Of a stretch of 64,000 bases of DNA, positions 9,261-17,559 are shown in pieces. The stretch covers positions 1 through 64,000 of the forward strand of contig NZ_BBJJ01000024.1 in NCBI RefSeq assembly GCF_000739815.1, given 5' to 3'. Origin of the DNA: Paraburkholderia mimosarum LMG 23256 = NBRC 106338. GTDB taxonomy: Bacteria; Pseudomonadota; Gammaproteobacteria; Burkholderiales; Burkholderiaceae. Positions within the stretch are counted from its first letter, which is position 1; each line of letters begins with the position of its first letter. The notes below the pieces were generated by a model, which was given only the letters and a program-made list of their open reading frames with translations, had not been told where the DNA came from and ran no database searches. A program made the position numbers and the translations under genes.

Positions 9261-9875
9261 GTGACCCAAAGGATAGCACGCAACCCCCATGCGGAATCCA
9301 AAAAGGACTGGCGTGCAAGGCTCCTTCCCCGGCGAATCGAGGCGGCTTCCAACGCGGCAATCGGTGAGGCATTGACGGTTCGTCTCGAAGCGCTCATCGC
9401 GCAATTTGCGCCGCGTTCGATCGGGTTCTATTGGCCCTTGCGCGGCGAGTTCGATGCGCGCGCCTGGATCGCCGCATGGCTCGCACAGGATGCCTCGCGC
9501 CGCGCCGCCCTCCCCGCCATTGCCGAGCGCCACGCACCGCTCGTCTTCCACGCATGGACGCCCGATGCGCCGATGCGCGAAGGCCATCACGGCATTCCCG
9601 AGCCGCTGGCGCAAGAGGCGCTCACGCCCGAGCTCCTGCTCGTGCCTTGCGTGGGTTTCGATCGCGACGGCTACCGGCTGGGTTACGGCGGCGGCTACTA
9701 CGACCGCACGCTCGCCGCATGGCCGGGCGCGGCCTTGCCCGTCACGGTTGGCATTGCATATGAAGCGTGCCGCATCGACGACGGCGTGCTCGCGCGCGAG
9801 GCGCACGACCTGCCGCTCGACGCCGTGGTGACGGAAGCCGCCACGCACCTTTGTCAACGTTCGCGCGCTCGCTGA
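9261..9875 (+). CDS. fau: 5-formyltetrahydrofolate cyclo-ligase
   Basis: This roughly 204-residue enzyme converts 5-formyl-THF to 5,10-methenyl-THF with ATP. The C-terminal GYGGGYYDRTL motif is the family signature, preceded by LLVPCVGFDRDGYRLG. The start is taken as GTG at 9261, with GGAG at 9251-9254 giving good spacing; no ATG in frame lies between the divergent slt start and the conserved region. Only 20 bp separate it from slt, leaving no room for the 6S RNA found upstream of this gene in gammaproteobacteria. Confidence 0.9.
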   Translation: MTQRIARNPHAESKKDWRARLLPRRIEAASNAAIGEALTVRLEALIAQFAPRSIGFYWPLRGEFDARAWIAAWLAQDASRRAALPAIAERHAPLVFHAWTPDAPMREGHHGIPEPLAQEALTPELLLVPCVGFDRDGYRLGYGGGYYDRTLAAWPGAALPVTVGIAYEACRIDDGVLAREAHDLPLDAVVTEAATHLCQRSRAR

Positions 9876-9904
9876 AAGCGCGTGCACGCATCAGACGAAT
9901 CGCA

Positions 9905-10417
9905 TCAAAGCGAAGCCGCCGCGCGTGCGGCCGTGTCGTAGAGCCCAGACGCATTGCGCATGAGCTGCGCGGCGTCGCCGATCTGCTGGTTCGTGAGGCC
10001 GCTTTCCTTGAGCGTCGCAATGAGGCAGCTCTCGCGCACGTCGCGATAGCGCAGGCACAGCGCCTGGCCTTCCGGCGTGACCGAAAAGAACACTTCCTTG
10101 CCGGTCTTTTCGCTTTTTACATACCCTCTGGAAACAAGCTTCTTCAACGCGTACGTGGCCACGTGCGTGTCCTCGATGTTGAGCACGAAGCAGATATCCG
10201 CGAGCTTCTTGCGGCGCTCGCGATGGCCGACGTGATGAAGCAGCGACACCTCGATCGGCGTCATGTCCTTCACGCCCGCCGCCGACATGCAACGCACCAT
10301 CCAGCGGTTGAACGCGTTGCTCGCCATGATGAGCGCGTACTCGAACTCGGAAAGCTCGGCGCTCGACTCGGAGACGAGATGTTCGGACGAAACGATCTTG
10401 GTCGGCTGGCGCGACAT
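9905..10417 (-). CDS. Winged-helix (MarR-like) transcriptional regulator
   Basis: This 170-residue protein has a MarR/PadR-like winged-helix core: MTPIEVSLLHHVGHRERRKKLADICFVLNIE, then DTHVATYALKKLVSRGYVKSEKTGKEVFFSVTPEG, which reads as recognition helix plus wing. The ATG at 10417 is preferred over 10540, which would add 41 low-complexity residues crossing the intergenic palindrome. It is divergent from pxpBCA, so regulation of that operon, itself, or both through the palindrome at 10520-10540 is a reasonable inference. The ligand is unknown. Confidence 0.85.
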   Translation of the reverse strand: MSRQPTKIVSSEHLVSESSAELSEFEYALIMASNAFNRWMVRCMSAAGVKDMTPIEVSLLHHVGHRERRKKLADICFVLNIEDTHVATYALKKLVSRGYVKSEKTGKEVFFSVTPEGQALCLRYRDVRESCLIATLKESGLTNQQIGDAAQLMRNASGLYDTAARAAASL

Positions 10418-10511
10418 GGCAGATAACCCGGTAGTCGGTGGTCGATGAGTCAAAGCGGTGTGCGTGAGTGTAATTGCAGGGCGTTCCGCATGCGCCTGGC
10501 GAAAACGCGTA

Positions 10512-10540
10512 TTGATAATTTGTAGATAATTTATCGACAA
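10512..10540 (-). promoter_or_regulatory. Candidate promoter for the winged-helix regulator
   Basis: On the minus strand a TTGTCG -35-like hexamer (540-535) is followed after 17 bp by TATCAA (517-512). Both elements sit on or beside the 21-bp palindrome, so a bound repressor would block the promoter. The hexamers match consensus only moderately. Confidence 0.45.
10520..10540. promoter_or_regulatory. 21-bp near-perfect palindrome, candidate operator
   Basis: The sequence reads TTGT-A-GATAA, one central T, then TTATC-G-ACAA: nine of ten arm positions pair exactly. It stands out as A/T-rich in a G/C-rich genome and lies between the winged-helix regulator and pxpB. A dimeric winged-helix protein binding here would be conventional for MarR or GntR families; which regulator binds is inferred from position only. 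Confidence 0.7.
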
Positions 10541-10626
10541 TGTACGCTATAAAGGAACGCCGCCGGCCGGCCACTGCCCTGCGCCGTTCTTTCGACCGGC
10601 CGAACCGCCCCCTGATCGATCCCGAC

Positions 10627-11286
10627 ATGCCGAATTCCGCTCCCCGCATCTTTCCTCTCGGTGACGAGGCGCTCGTCTGCGAAGCGCCGCCGCCCGCCAC
10701 GCTCGACGTGCAGCGCCGCGTCTGGGCCGTCGCCGCGCTCGTGCGCGGCTGGGCGCCCGTGCGCGAAGTGGTGCCCGGCATGAACAACCTGACGATCACC
10801 TTCGACCCGCTCACCGCCAACGCCGCGGCGCTCGCCGGCGCGCTCAGGGACGCATGGCGCGACGCCGAAGACGCGCCCGAGGCGGGCCGCGAAGTCGAGA
10901 TACCCGTGGTCTACGGCGGCGAGGAAGGTCCCGATCTGGAAGCGGTCGCGCACCAGTGCGGGCTCGCAGCGGCCGACGTCGCCGCGCGCCATGCCGCAGG
11001 CGCTTATACGGTGTTCTTCCTCGGCTTCCAGCCGGGCTTCGCGTATCTCGGCGGCCTCGAACCCGCGCTGCACGCGCCGCGGCGGCGCGAGCCGCGTCTT
11101 GCCGTCCCGGCGGGCTCGGTGGGCATCGGCGGGGAGCAGACGGGCATCTACCCGGCCGCCTCGCCGGGCGGCTGGCAACTGATCGGCCGCACCGCGCTCA
11201 AGCTTTTCGACCCCGCGCGCAATCCGCCCACGCTGCTCATGCCCGGCGACCGCGTGCGCTTCACCATCGCGGAGCTGCACGCATGA
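10627..11286 (+). CDS. pxpB: 5-oxoprolinase subunit PxpB (KipI family)
   Basis: This 219-residue protein is the KipI-like subunit of the prokaryotic ATP-dependent 5-oxoprolinase, which opens pyroglutamate to glutamate. It starts MPNSAPRIFPLGDEALVCE and contains the family segments VREVVPGMNNLTITFDP, FFLGFQPGFAYLGGL and GGEQTGIYPAASPGGWQLIGRT. An in-frame ATG at 10540 would add 29 residues and overlap the palindrome, so 10627 is preferred. The stop overlaps the pxpC start (ATGA). Confidence 0.93.
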   Translation: MPNSAPRIFPLGDEALVCEAPPPATLDVQRRVWAVAALVRGWAPVREVVPGMNNLTITFDPLTANAAALAGALRDAWRDAEDAPEAGREVEIPVVYGGEEGPDLEAVAHQCGLAAADVAARHAAGAYTVFFLGFQPGFAYLGGLEPALHAPRRREPRLAVPAGSVGIGGEQTGIYPAASPGGWQLIGRTALKLFDPARNPPTLLMPGDRVRFTIAELHA

Positions 11287-12350
11287 TCGAAGTCCTGCGC
11301 GCGGGCCTGCTCACCACGGTCCAGGATCTCGGCCGCCCCGGCTACCGGCATCTGGGCGTCGCCAGCGGCGGCGCGCTCGATGCGCTCTCGCTCGAAGTGG
11401 GCAATCGCCTCGTCGGCAACCGGCCCGACGCGGCCGGCATCGAAATCACCTTCGGCCCCGTCGCGCTGCGCTTCGCGCGCGCCACGCGCATCGCCATCAC
11501 CGGCACCGACTTCGGCGCCACGCTGGGCGCGCGCCCCGTCTGGTCGTGGTGGAGCCTGCCCGTGGCCGCGGGCGAGGAACTGGTGCTCAACGGCGCGAAG
11601 CGCGGCATGCGCGCCTATGTGTGCGTGGCGGGCGGCATCGACGTGTTGCCCATGCTCGGCTCGCGCAGCACCGATCTCGCAGCGGGCTTCGGCGGCCTCG
11701 CGGGCCGTGCGCTCAAGGACGGCGACCGCCTCGCCACGGGCGCCTCGTTCGCGCCGGGCCGCGATCGCGCCGCGCTCGATCCGCGCGCGCCGGCCTTCGG
11801 CGTGAAGGCGCCCGTGTGGTGCAACTTCGCGCTGGTGGACGAACCGCATCACCGGCGCGGCCGCCACCCGGACGGCATGGCCTGGGCCGTGCCCCTGCGC
11901 GTGCTGCGCGGCCCCGAGTACGACAGCTTCACGGCCGAGGCGCAGCGCACGCTCTGGTCCGACGAATGGCAGGTCACGCCCAACAGCAACCGCATGGGCT
12001 TTCGGCTTGCGGGCACGCCGCTCGCGCGCACGAGCGGCGCGGACCTGCTTTCGCACGCCGTGCTGCCCGGCACGATCCAGGTGCCGCCGAGCGGCCAGCC
12101 CATCGTCCTGATGGCCGATGCGCAGACCACGGGCGGCTACCCCAAAATCGGCTCCGTGATTCGCGCCGATCTCTGGAAGCTGGCGCAAGTGCGTCTGAGC
12201 GCGGGCGTGCGCTTCGTGGAAGCGACGCCAGCCGCCGCGCGCGCCGCGCTGGAAGAGGAACGGGCGTATCTGCGGCAGATCGACGCCGCGATCGCCATGC
12301 ACGACGAGCGCTACGCGAGCCGCCGCGCGAGCGCGGCCGCCGGCGCGTGA
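11283..12350 (+). CDS. pxpC: 5-oxoprolinase subunit PxpC (KipA family, biotin-dependent carboxyltransferase-like)
   Basis: This 355-residue protein begins MIEVLRAGLLTTVQDLGRPGYRHLGV, the standard KipA/PxpC start, and has the conserved AYVCVAGGIDVLPMLGSRSTDL and ILMADAQTTGGYPKIGSVI segments. With PxpA and PxpB it forms the 5-oxoprolinase complex in the cytoplasm. Its ATG at 11283 overlaps the pxpB stop by 4 bp, suggesting coupled translation. Confidence 0.93.
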   Translation: MIEVLRAGLLTTVQDLGRPGYRHLGVASGGALDALSLEVGNRLVGNRPDAAGIEITFGPVALRFARATRIAITGTDFGATLGARPVWSWWSLPVAAGEELVLNGAKRGMRAYVCVAGGIDVLPMLGSRSTDLAAGFGGLAGRALKDGDRLATGASFAPGRDRAALDPRAPAFGVKAPVWCNFALVDEPHHRRGRHPDGMAWAVPLRVLRGPEYDSFTAEAQRTLWSDEWQVTPNSNRMGFRLAGTPLARTSGADLLSHAVLPGTIQVPPSGQPIVLMADAQTTGGYPKIGSVIRADLWKLAQVRLSAGVRFVEATPAAARAALEEERAYLRQIDAAIAMHDERYASRRASAAAGA

Positions 12351-12390
12351 TTCATGCCCCATCCGTAGCAAGCGCAGTAAGAGGAACACC

Positions 12391-13146
12391 ATGACCACCA
12401 TCGATCTGAACGCCGATCTCGGCGAAGGCTGCGGCTCCGACGAGGCGCTGCTCGACCTCGTGAGCTCCGCCAACATCGCGTGCGGCTGGCACGCGGGCGG
12501 CGCCAATGCGATGCGCGAATGCGTGCGCTGGGCCGTGGAAAAAGGCGTGTCGATCGGCGCGCACCCGAGCTTCAACGACCCTGAGAACTTCGGCCGCAAG
12601 GAGATGAACCTGCCGGCCGAGGAAATCTACGCGGGCGTGCTCTATCAACTGGGCGCGCTCTCCGCGATTGCCCAGGCCGAAGGAGGCCGCATTGCCCACG
12701 TGAAGCCGCATGGCGCGCTCTACAACCAGGCCGCGCGCGACCCCCGGATCGCCGAGGCGATCGTTTCCGCCGTGCACGACTTCGATCCCTCGGTGACCGT
12801 GTTCGCGCTCGCGGGCAGCGGGCTCGTCACGGCGGCACGCGAGGCGGGGCTCGTGGCGGTGGAAGAAGTGTTCGCGGACCGCGGCTATCGCGCGGACGGC
12901 TCGCTCGTGCCGCGCAGCGAGCCCGGCGCGCTGCTCGACGACGAAGACACGGTGCTCGCGCGCACGCTCGCGATGATCCGCGAGCAGCGCGTGCAGGCCG
13001 TCGACGGCGCCTGGGTGGCGCTCAATGCGCAGACCATTTGCCTGCACGGCGACGGCCCGCATGCGCTCGCGTTCGCGCGGCGCATCCGCACGGCGCTCGA
13101 CGAAGCCGGTATCGGCGTGCGCCCCGCGGGGGCGGGCGAAGTCTGA
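12391..13146 (+). CDS. pxpA: 5-oxoprolinase subunit PxpA (LamB/YcsF family)
   Basis: This 251-residue protein starts MTTIDLNADLGEGCGSDEALL, followed by SANIACGWHAGGANAM, GVSIGAHPSFND, HVKPHGALYNQ and EVFADRGYRADGSLVPR, all hallmark LamB/YcsF motifs. It belongs to the polysaccharide-deacetylase-like fold and supplies the PxpA part of 5-oxoprolinase. An AGAGGAACACC ribosome-binding site precedes the ATG. It lies 40 bp after pxpC on the same strand. Confidence 0.95.
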   Translation: MTTIDLNADLGEGCGSDEALLDLVSSANIACGWHAGGANAMRECVRWAVEKGVSIGAHPSFNDPENFGRKEMNLPAEEIYAGVLYQLGALSAIAQAEGGRIAHVKPHGALYNQAARDPRIAEAIVSAVHDFDPSVTVFALAGSGLVTAAREAGLVAVEEVFADRGYRADGSLVPRSEPGALLDDEDTVLARTLAMIREQRVQAVDGAWVALNAQTICLHGDGPHALAFARRIRTALDEAGIGVRPAGAGEV

Positions 13147-13224
13147 CGCGCTCCCGCACCCATACACTGGAACGCGCGGCATGGCCGCGCGTCAGTGGAG
13201 CCGCATCGCAGAAGCTTTTCGCAA

Positions 13225-13292
13225 GGCAAACCTTCGGGTAGCCGAGGCTTGCCAGGCATAGTCATACCAAGCAGGTTCGTAGTAGTACGAAC
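13225..13292 (+). promoter_or_regulatory. Two hairpins with identical GTAG loops in the pxpA-DUF969 leader
   Basis: Hairpin 1 (13225-13253) pairs GGCAA with TTGCC and CCT/CGG with CCG/AGG around a GTAG loop, with one mismatch and one bulge. Hairpin 2 (13275-13292) pairs GTTCGTA with TACGAAC around GTAG. A 13-bp direct repeat (GTCAGAGCCGCGA at 13297-13309 and 13311-13323) follows. They lie in the 219-bp gap before the membrane protein pair and could act in the mRNA; no known riboswitch class was recognised. Confidence 0.5.
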
Positions 13293-13365
13293 GGCCGTCA
13301 GAGCCGCGAAGTCAGAGCCGCGACCCGCGGCAAACCACGACAAGCCAATACGTTTGGAGATCCAC

Positions 13366-14118
13366 ATGCAGAGCACCGTCAACCTATGGCCGCTAATCGG
13401 CGTGGCCGTCATCATCGCGGGCTTCCTGTTGCGCTTCAATCCGATGCTGATCGTCGCCGCGGCGGCCGTCGTCACCGGTTTCGCCGCGGGCTTCGAGCCC
13501 GGCAAGATCCTCGCCGCCATCGGCACCGGCTTCATCAAGACCCGCAACATCCCGCTCATCATCCTGCTGCCGCTCGCCGTGATCGGCCTGCTGGAGCGCC
13601 ACGGCCTGCGCGAGCGCGCGCAGATCTGGATCGGCAGCATCAAGGCCGCGACCGCGGGGCGCCTTCTCATCGTCTATCTGCTCGTGCGCGAGCTCACGGC
13701 GGCAGTCGGCTTGACGGGCCTCGGCGGCCATCCGCAGATGGTGCGTCCGCTCATCGCCCCCATGGCCGAAGGCGCCACCGAAAACCGCTTCGGCAAGATT
13801 TCCGACGCCGTGCGCTACAAGCTGCGCGCGTACTCGGCCGCCACCGACAATGTCGGCCTCTTCTTCGGCGAGGACATCTTCGTGGCGTTCGGCGCAATCG
13901 TGCTGATGGTCACGCTGCTCAAGGAAGCGGGCGTCTCCGTCGAGCCGATCCACGTGGCGTTCTGGGGCATCCCCACGGCGATCTGCGCGTTCGTGATACA
14001 CGGCACGCGGCTCTGGCTGCTCGATCGCAAGCTCGAACGCGAGCTGGGCGGCGCGCGCAAGCCAGCCGGCAACGGCAGCGCGGTGGCCTCCGCGACCCGC
14101 TCGGGAGACGAAGCATGA
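13366..14118 (+). CDS. DUF969 family membrane protein
   Basis: This 250-residue protein has several hydrophobic helices, including residues about 8-25, 26-45 and 64-78, and begins MQSTVNLWPLIGVAVIIAGF. It matches the DUF969 family, always found next to DUF979. Family members lie near 5-oxoproline or pyroglutamyl-peptidase genes in diverse bacteria, so a role in 5-oxoproline transport with the next gene is a reasonable inference, not shown here. GGAG sits 6-9 bp upstream of the ATG. Its stop overlaps the next start (ATGA). Confidence 0.85.
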   Translation: MQSTVNLWPLIGVAVIIAGFLLRFNPMLIVAAAAVVTGFAAGFEPGKILAAIGTGFIKTRNIPLIILLPLAVIGLLERHGLRERAQIWIGSIKAATAGRLLIVYLLVRELTAAVGLTGLGGHPQMVRPLIAPMAEGATENRFGKISDAVRYKLRAYSAATDNVGLFFGEDIFVAFGAIVLMVTLLKEAGVSVEPIHVAFWGIPTAICAFVIHGTRLWLLDRKLERELGGARKPAGNGSAVASATRSGDEA

Positions 14119-15068
14119 CGCTCACACTCAACTGGCTCTTCTGGCTGGTCGGCATCGTTCTGCTGATCGTGGGCGGCATGATCGCCGTGGATCGCGCGCA
14201 TCCGCGCCGCTTCACGGCGGGTGGCTTCTGGCTGCTCTACGCGCTCATCTTTCTGACTGGCGACCGGCTGCCCGCCCAAGTCGTGGGCGTACTCGTGCTG
14301 GCCATGGCGCTCATTGCGGGCTGCTGCGGTGTGACGGCCGCGAAACCCAAGGTGCTCGCGCTCGAGACGCGCATGGCGAGCGCGAAGCGGCTGGGCAACA
14401 AGCTCTTCGTCCCGGCACTCACGATTCCCGTCATCACCGTCGCACTCACGCTCGCGGCGAGCCATCTCGTCTTCGGCGGCACGCCGCTCATCGACCCCAA
14501 GAACGTCACGCTGATCGGCTTCGGCGCTGGCTGCGTGATCGCGCTCGTGATCGCGTGCATCATCACGCGCGACGGCGTCGGCCAGTCGATGCAGGAAACG
14601 CGCCGCCTCGTCGACGCGCTCTCGTGGGCCGCCGTGCTGCCGCAAATGCTCGGCATGCTCGGCCTCGTGTTCTCGGACGCGGGCGTGGGCAAGGCGGTCG
14701 CGCACATCACGACGTCCTGGATCAACATGGACGTGCGCTTCGTCGCCGTGGTGGTGTATTGCGTCGGGATGGCGCTCTTCACCATCATCATGGGCAACGG
14801 CTTTGCGGCGTTTCCGGTAATGACGGGCGGCGTGGGCGTGCCGGTGCTGGTGGGCGTGTTCCACGTCAATCCGGCGATGATGGCGGCCATCGGCATGTTT
14901 TCGGGCTACTGCGGCACGCTCATGACGCCGATGGCCGCGAACTTCAACATGGTGCCCGCGGCGCTGCTGGAACTGCCCGACAAGAACGCGGTGATCCGCG
15001 TGCAGGTGCCCACGGCGCTGGGCATACTCGCGGCCAATATCGTGCTGCTGAACGTGTTCGGGTTTTGA
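14115..15068 (+). CDS. DUF979 family membrane protein
   Basis: This 317-residue polytopic inner-membrane protein has roughly nine to ten hydrophobic segments and conserved stretches such as MGNGFAAFPVMTGGVGVPVL and GYCGTLMTPMAANFNMVPAALLEL, which resemble ion- or solute-transporter hairpin loops. It starts by a 4-bp overlap with the DUF969 gene and ends the operon before a strong terminator. With the DUF969 protein it is the likely uptake system serving the 5-oxoprolinase; substrate specificity is inferred from context only. Confidence 0.85.
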   Translation: MTLTLNWLFWLVGIVLLIVGGMIAVDRAHPRRFTAGGFWLLYALIFLTGDRLPAQVVGVLVLAMALIAGCCGVTAAKPKVLALETRMASAKRLGNKLFVPALTIPVITVALTLAASHLVFGGTPLIDPKNVTLIGFGAGCVIALVIACIITRDGVGQSMQETRRLVDALSWAAVLPQMLGMLGLVFSDAGVGKAVAHITTSWINMDVRFVAVVVYCVGMALFTIIMGNGFAAFPVMTGGVGVPVLVGVFHVNPAMMAAIGMFSGYCGTLMTPMAANFNMVPAALLELPDKNAVIRVQVPTALGILAANIVLLNVFGF

Positions 15069-15096
15069 CGCGCGCGCCCGGTCGCGAAACAGGACG

Positions 15097-15123
15097 AAAA
15101 AGCCGGTGCGAGCCGGCTTTTTT
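15097..15123 (+). terminator. Intrinsic terminator of the pxp / DUF969-979 operon
   Basis: AAAAAGCCGG (15097-15106) pairs with CCGGCTTTTT (15113-15122) around a 6-nt loop, with a T run on the plus strand, 28 bp after the DUF979 stop. The symmetric A and T tracts could also terminate in the opposite direction. Confidence 0.9.
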
Positions 15124-15245
15124 ACTGCAATCAAGGCAACGGTGATTGGGCAACGAAGCCGCGTCGAGCGTCCCTGCCGAGGCTCGACCAAGCGTGTTCG
15201 CGCCAGCGCGAACGCCTCGCGTCAGGAACGCAGGGTATCTGCCCT

Positions 15246-16304
15246 TCAGCCCGGCTCGACCGTGAAGCCGCGCTGGCGCAGCAGTTCGAGCACGCCCCTC
15301 GGGCCGCCCAGGTGAAGCGCGCCGACCGCCACGAAGAGCGGCTTGTTGGGCGCCACGTATTGCTGCATGCGCGAAACGAAGCGCCGGTTGCGCTCGTAGA
15401 CGATGCGGTTGTCGACCGATGCCGCCACGCGCGCATCGTGCGAGAGCTTTTCGGTACGCGCCGAATCCCACGCGGCGATCGCGTCGGCGTCGCCCACGCG
15501 CCACAGGTGCAGGAGCGTCTGGACGTCGGCGACGTTTTGCGCCGGCGTCTGCGCCAGATCCTGCGCGAGCATTTCGCGTTGCTGCGCGAGGCTCAGGTTC
15601 GTGAAGGTGCGCATCTGCTCGGCGAGCGTCTCCAGTCCGACGATGCGGCGGTCCTTCCAGCGCAGGAACACGTTCTGCAATTGCGCCTCGGTGCCGTACT
15701 CGGTCTGCAGGCCGGCGCTCAGCGAATCGTAGGTCTCCACGAGCAGCGAGGCGAGCCACGGCCGCATCTTGCGGATCTCGGCAAGCGCTTCGGGATTGCC
15801 GCGCATGCGCGCCGCCAGTTTCTGCCAGAGCGGATCGGGCAAGAGACCGGGCAGGCAGGGCCGCCGGCAGACGCCATATTTCGAGACGTCGTCCTGGGAA
15901 ACGAGCAGATCGTCGGGGGAAAGCTCCAGCGCGAGAATGGGCGAGGCGGCCAGCGCCGCGAGAATCTGCGGACGAAACGGCTGGCCCGGCGGATAGTCGG
16001 CGGGGTCGCCCACGTGCAGCGTGCCGAGCAGATAGAGGGTGAGATTGCCGCGCGTGGCGACGTAGAACGGCATGCGCGCCGGTTGCGTGCGCACCGGGCC
16101 GCCAGCCGTCGTGCCCGAGGCATAGCTCGGCACGGCGGGCGCGGCGTGAAAGCCGGGAATGCCGCCGCTCGAGCCACGCGGTACGGGCACGGCAGGGCGC
16201 ACGCCCGGCGTATGGGCGGCGGCACCCGCGGCTAAGGCGACGCCAGGCAATGCCGCCAGGGCGCTGCATGCGAGCGCCAGCACGAGCGCCGCGCTCGGCG
16301 CCAT
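15246..16304 (-). CDS. TraB/GumN family protein (TIKI-like putative metalloprotease), secreted
   Basis: This roughly 352-residue protein shows TraB/GumN landmarks: LYLLGTLHVGDPADYP (first GTLH motif), ILALELSPDD and, near the C-terminus, PLFVAVGALHLGGPRGVLELLRQRGFTV (second histidine motif). The fold is shared with animal TIKI proteases; bacterial substrates are unknown. The ATG at 16304 gives an Ala/Leu-rich signal peptide ending near GVALA. The frame stays open to 16595 with alternative starts (GTG 16328, ATG 16502), but the dppF terminator at 16456-16478 lies inside that stretch and favours a short form. Confidence 0.82.
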   Translation of the reverse strand: MAPSAALVLALACSALAALPGVALAAGAAAHTPGVRPAVPVPRGSSGGIPGFHAAPAVPSYASGTTAGGPVRTQPARMPFYVATRGNLTLYLLGTLHVGDPADYPPGQPFRPQILAALAASPILALELSPDDLLVSQDDVSKYGVCRRPCLPGLLPDPLWQKLAARMRGNPEALAEIRKMRPWLASLLVETYDSLSAGLQTEYGTEAQLQNVFLRWKDRRIVGLETLAEQMRTFTNLSLAQQREMLAQDLAQTPAQNVADVQTLLHLWRVGDADAIAAWDSARTEKLSHDARVAASVDNRIVYERNRRFVSRMQQYVAPNKPLFVAVGALHLGGPRGVLELLRQRGFTVEPG

Positions 16305-16455
16305 CCTCAGCAACGCACGGAACGCCACACTAAAAGGCACGCCACAAGCCAAACCGAATGTCACCCGACGAGCCGCGCACCGCCCCGCAAACACGGCGAG
16401 AGCAGCCAGCGCGACGGTAGATAAAGCGGTGAAAAAAACGGTGGAAAAAACAACG

Positions 16456-16478
16456 AAAAAGGCGGCGCGACGGCCGCC
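16456..16478 (-). terminator. Intrinsic terminator of the dpp-like operon
   Basis: On the minus strand GGCGGC and GCCGCC flank a 6-nt loop and are followed by TTTTT. It lies about 47 bp beyond the dppF stop. A second, longer inverted repeat (GGCGGCGCG/CGCGCCGCC) lies between the stop and this hairpin. Confidence 0.75.
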
Positions 16479-16524
16479 CCACAGCAGGCGGCGCGCAAAC
16501 ATAAAACGACGCGCCGCCGTCGCT

Positions 16525-17559
16525 TCAGGCCGGCATGGGCCGCCCATCCTCTTCCCCCACCTCCTCTGCACGATGGCAGGATACCTGACGGCCATCGACT
16601 TCGCGAAGTGCGGGGACTTCCTTACGACATCTCTCGATCGCGTATGGACACCGTTGATGGAACGTGCAACCAGATGGCGGATTGAGCGGCGAAGGCAATT
16701 CGCCCTCGAGCTTGATCTTCACGCGGCGATCCTCTTCGAAGATCGCGGGCGTGGCCGAGAGCAGCGAGCGCGTGTACGGATGGCGCGGACGCGAGATCAC
16801 CGTGTGCTTGTCGCCGAGTTCCGCCACGCCGCCCAGGTACATGACCATCACGTCGTCGGCGATGTGCTCGACCACGGCCAGGTTGTGCGAAATGAACACG
16901 TAGCTCGTGCGGAACTGCTCCTGCAAGTCCATGAACAGATTGAGGATCTGCGCCTGGATCGAGACATCGAGCGCGGAGACCGGCTCGTCGGCCACGACGA
17001 TCTGCGGGTCGAGGATCATCGCGCGCGCGATCGCCACGCGCTGGCGCTGGCCGCCCGAAAACATGTGCGGGTAGCGCTTGGCGTGCTCGGGACGCAGGCC
17101 CACGATGCGCATCATGTGCGCGATGCGGTCCGCGCGCTCGCTGGCCGTGAGCCGCGTGTTGATCGCGAGCGGCTCGCCGAGCGTCTGCTCCACGGTCTTG
17201 CGCGGGTTGAGCGAGGCGAACGGGTTCTGGAACACCATCTGTACGCGGCGGCGCAGCGCGGCGATCTTCGCGGTGTTGGCGTGCGCAACGTCTTCGCCGT
17301 CGATGGTGAGCTTGCCCGAGGTGGGCGGCTCGATCATCGTGAGCTGGCGCGCGAGCGTCGATTTGCCGCAACCCGACTCGCCCACCACGGCGAGGGTGCG
17401 CCCGCGCGTGAGCGAAAACGATACGCCGTTGAGCGCCTTCACGGTGCCCGAGCCGAACATGCCGCGCTTGACGGTGTAGTGCTTCTTGAGATCTTCCGCG
17501 ACGAGAACCTTGTCTTCCTTGTGGTCCTCATGAGCCGCGTGTTGCTGGACTGCGTTCAT
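16525..17559 (-). CDS. dppF: Dipeptide/oligopeptide ABC transporter ATP-binding protein (DppF-like)
   Basis: This 344-residue ATPase powers import through the DppBC channel. Walker A GESGCGKST, signature FSGGQRQRVAIARA, Walker B IVVADEP and the switch His in FISHNLAVVEH are all present. The C-terminal oligopeptide-type cysteine cluster (CTFHQRCPYAIERC) may bind an iron-sulfur cluster. It starts by a 4-bp overlap with the dppD-like stop and is the last gene of the operon. Confidence 0.93.
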   Translation of the reverse strand: MNAVQQHAAHEDHKEDKVLVAEDLKKHYTVKRGMFGSGTVKALNGVSFSLTRGRTLAVVGESGCGKSTLARQLTMIEPPTSGKLTIDGEDVAHANTAKIAALRRRVQMVFQNPFASLNPRKTVEQTLGEPLAINTRLTASERADRIAHMMRIVGLRPEHAKRYPHMFSGGQRQRVAIARAMILDPQIVVADEPVSALDVSIQAQILNLFMDLQEQFRTSYVFISHNLAVVEHIADDVMVMYLGGVAELGDKHTVISRPRHPYTRSLLSATPAIFEEDRRVKIKLEGELPSPLNPPSGCTFHQRCPYAIERCRKEVPALREVDGRQVSCHRAEEVGEEDGRPMPA

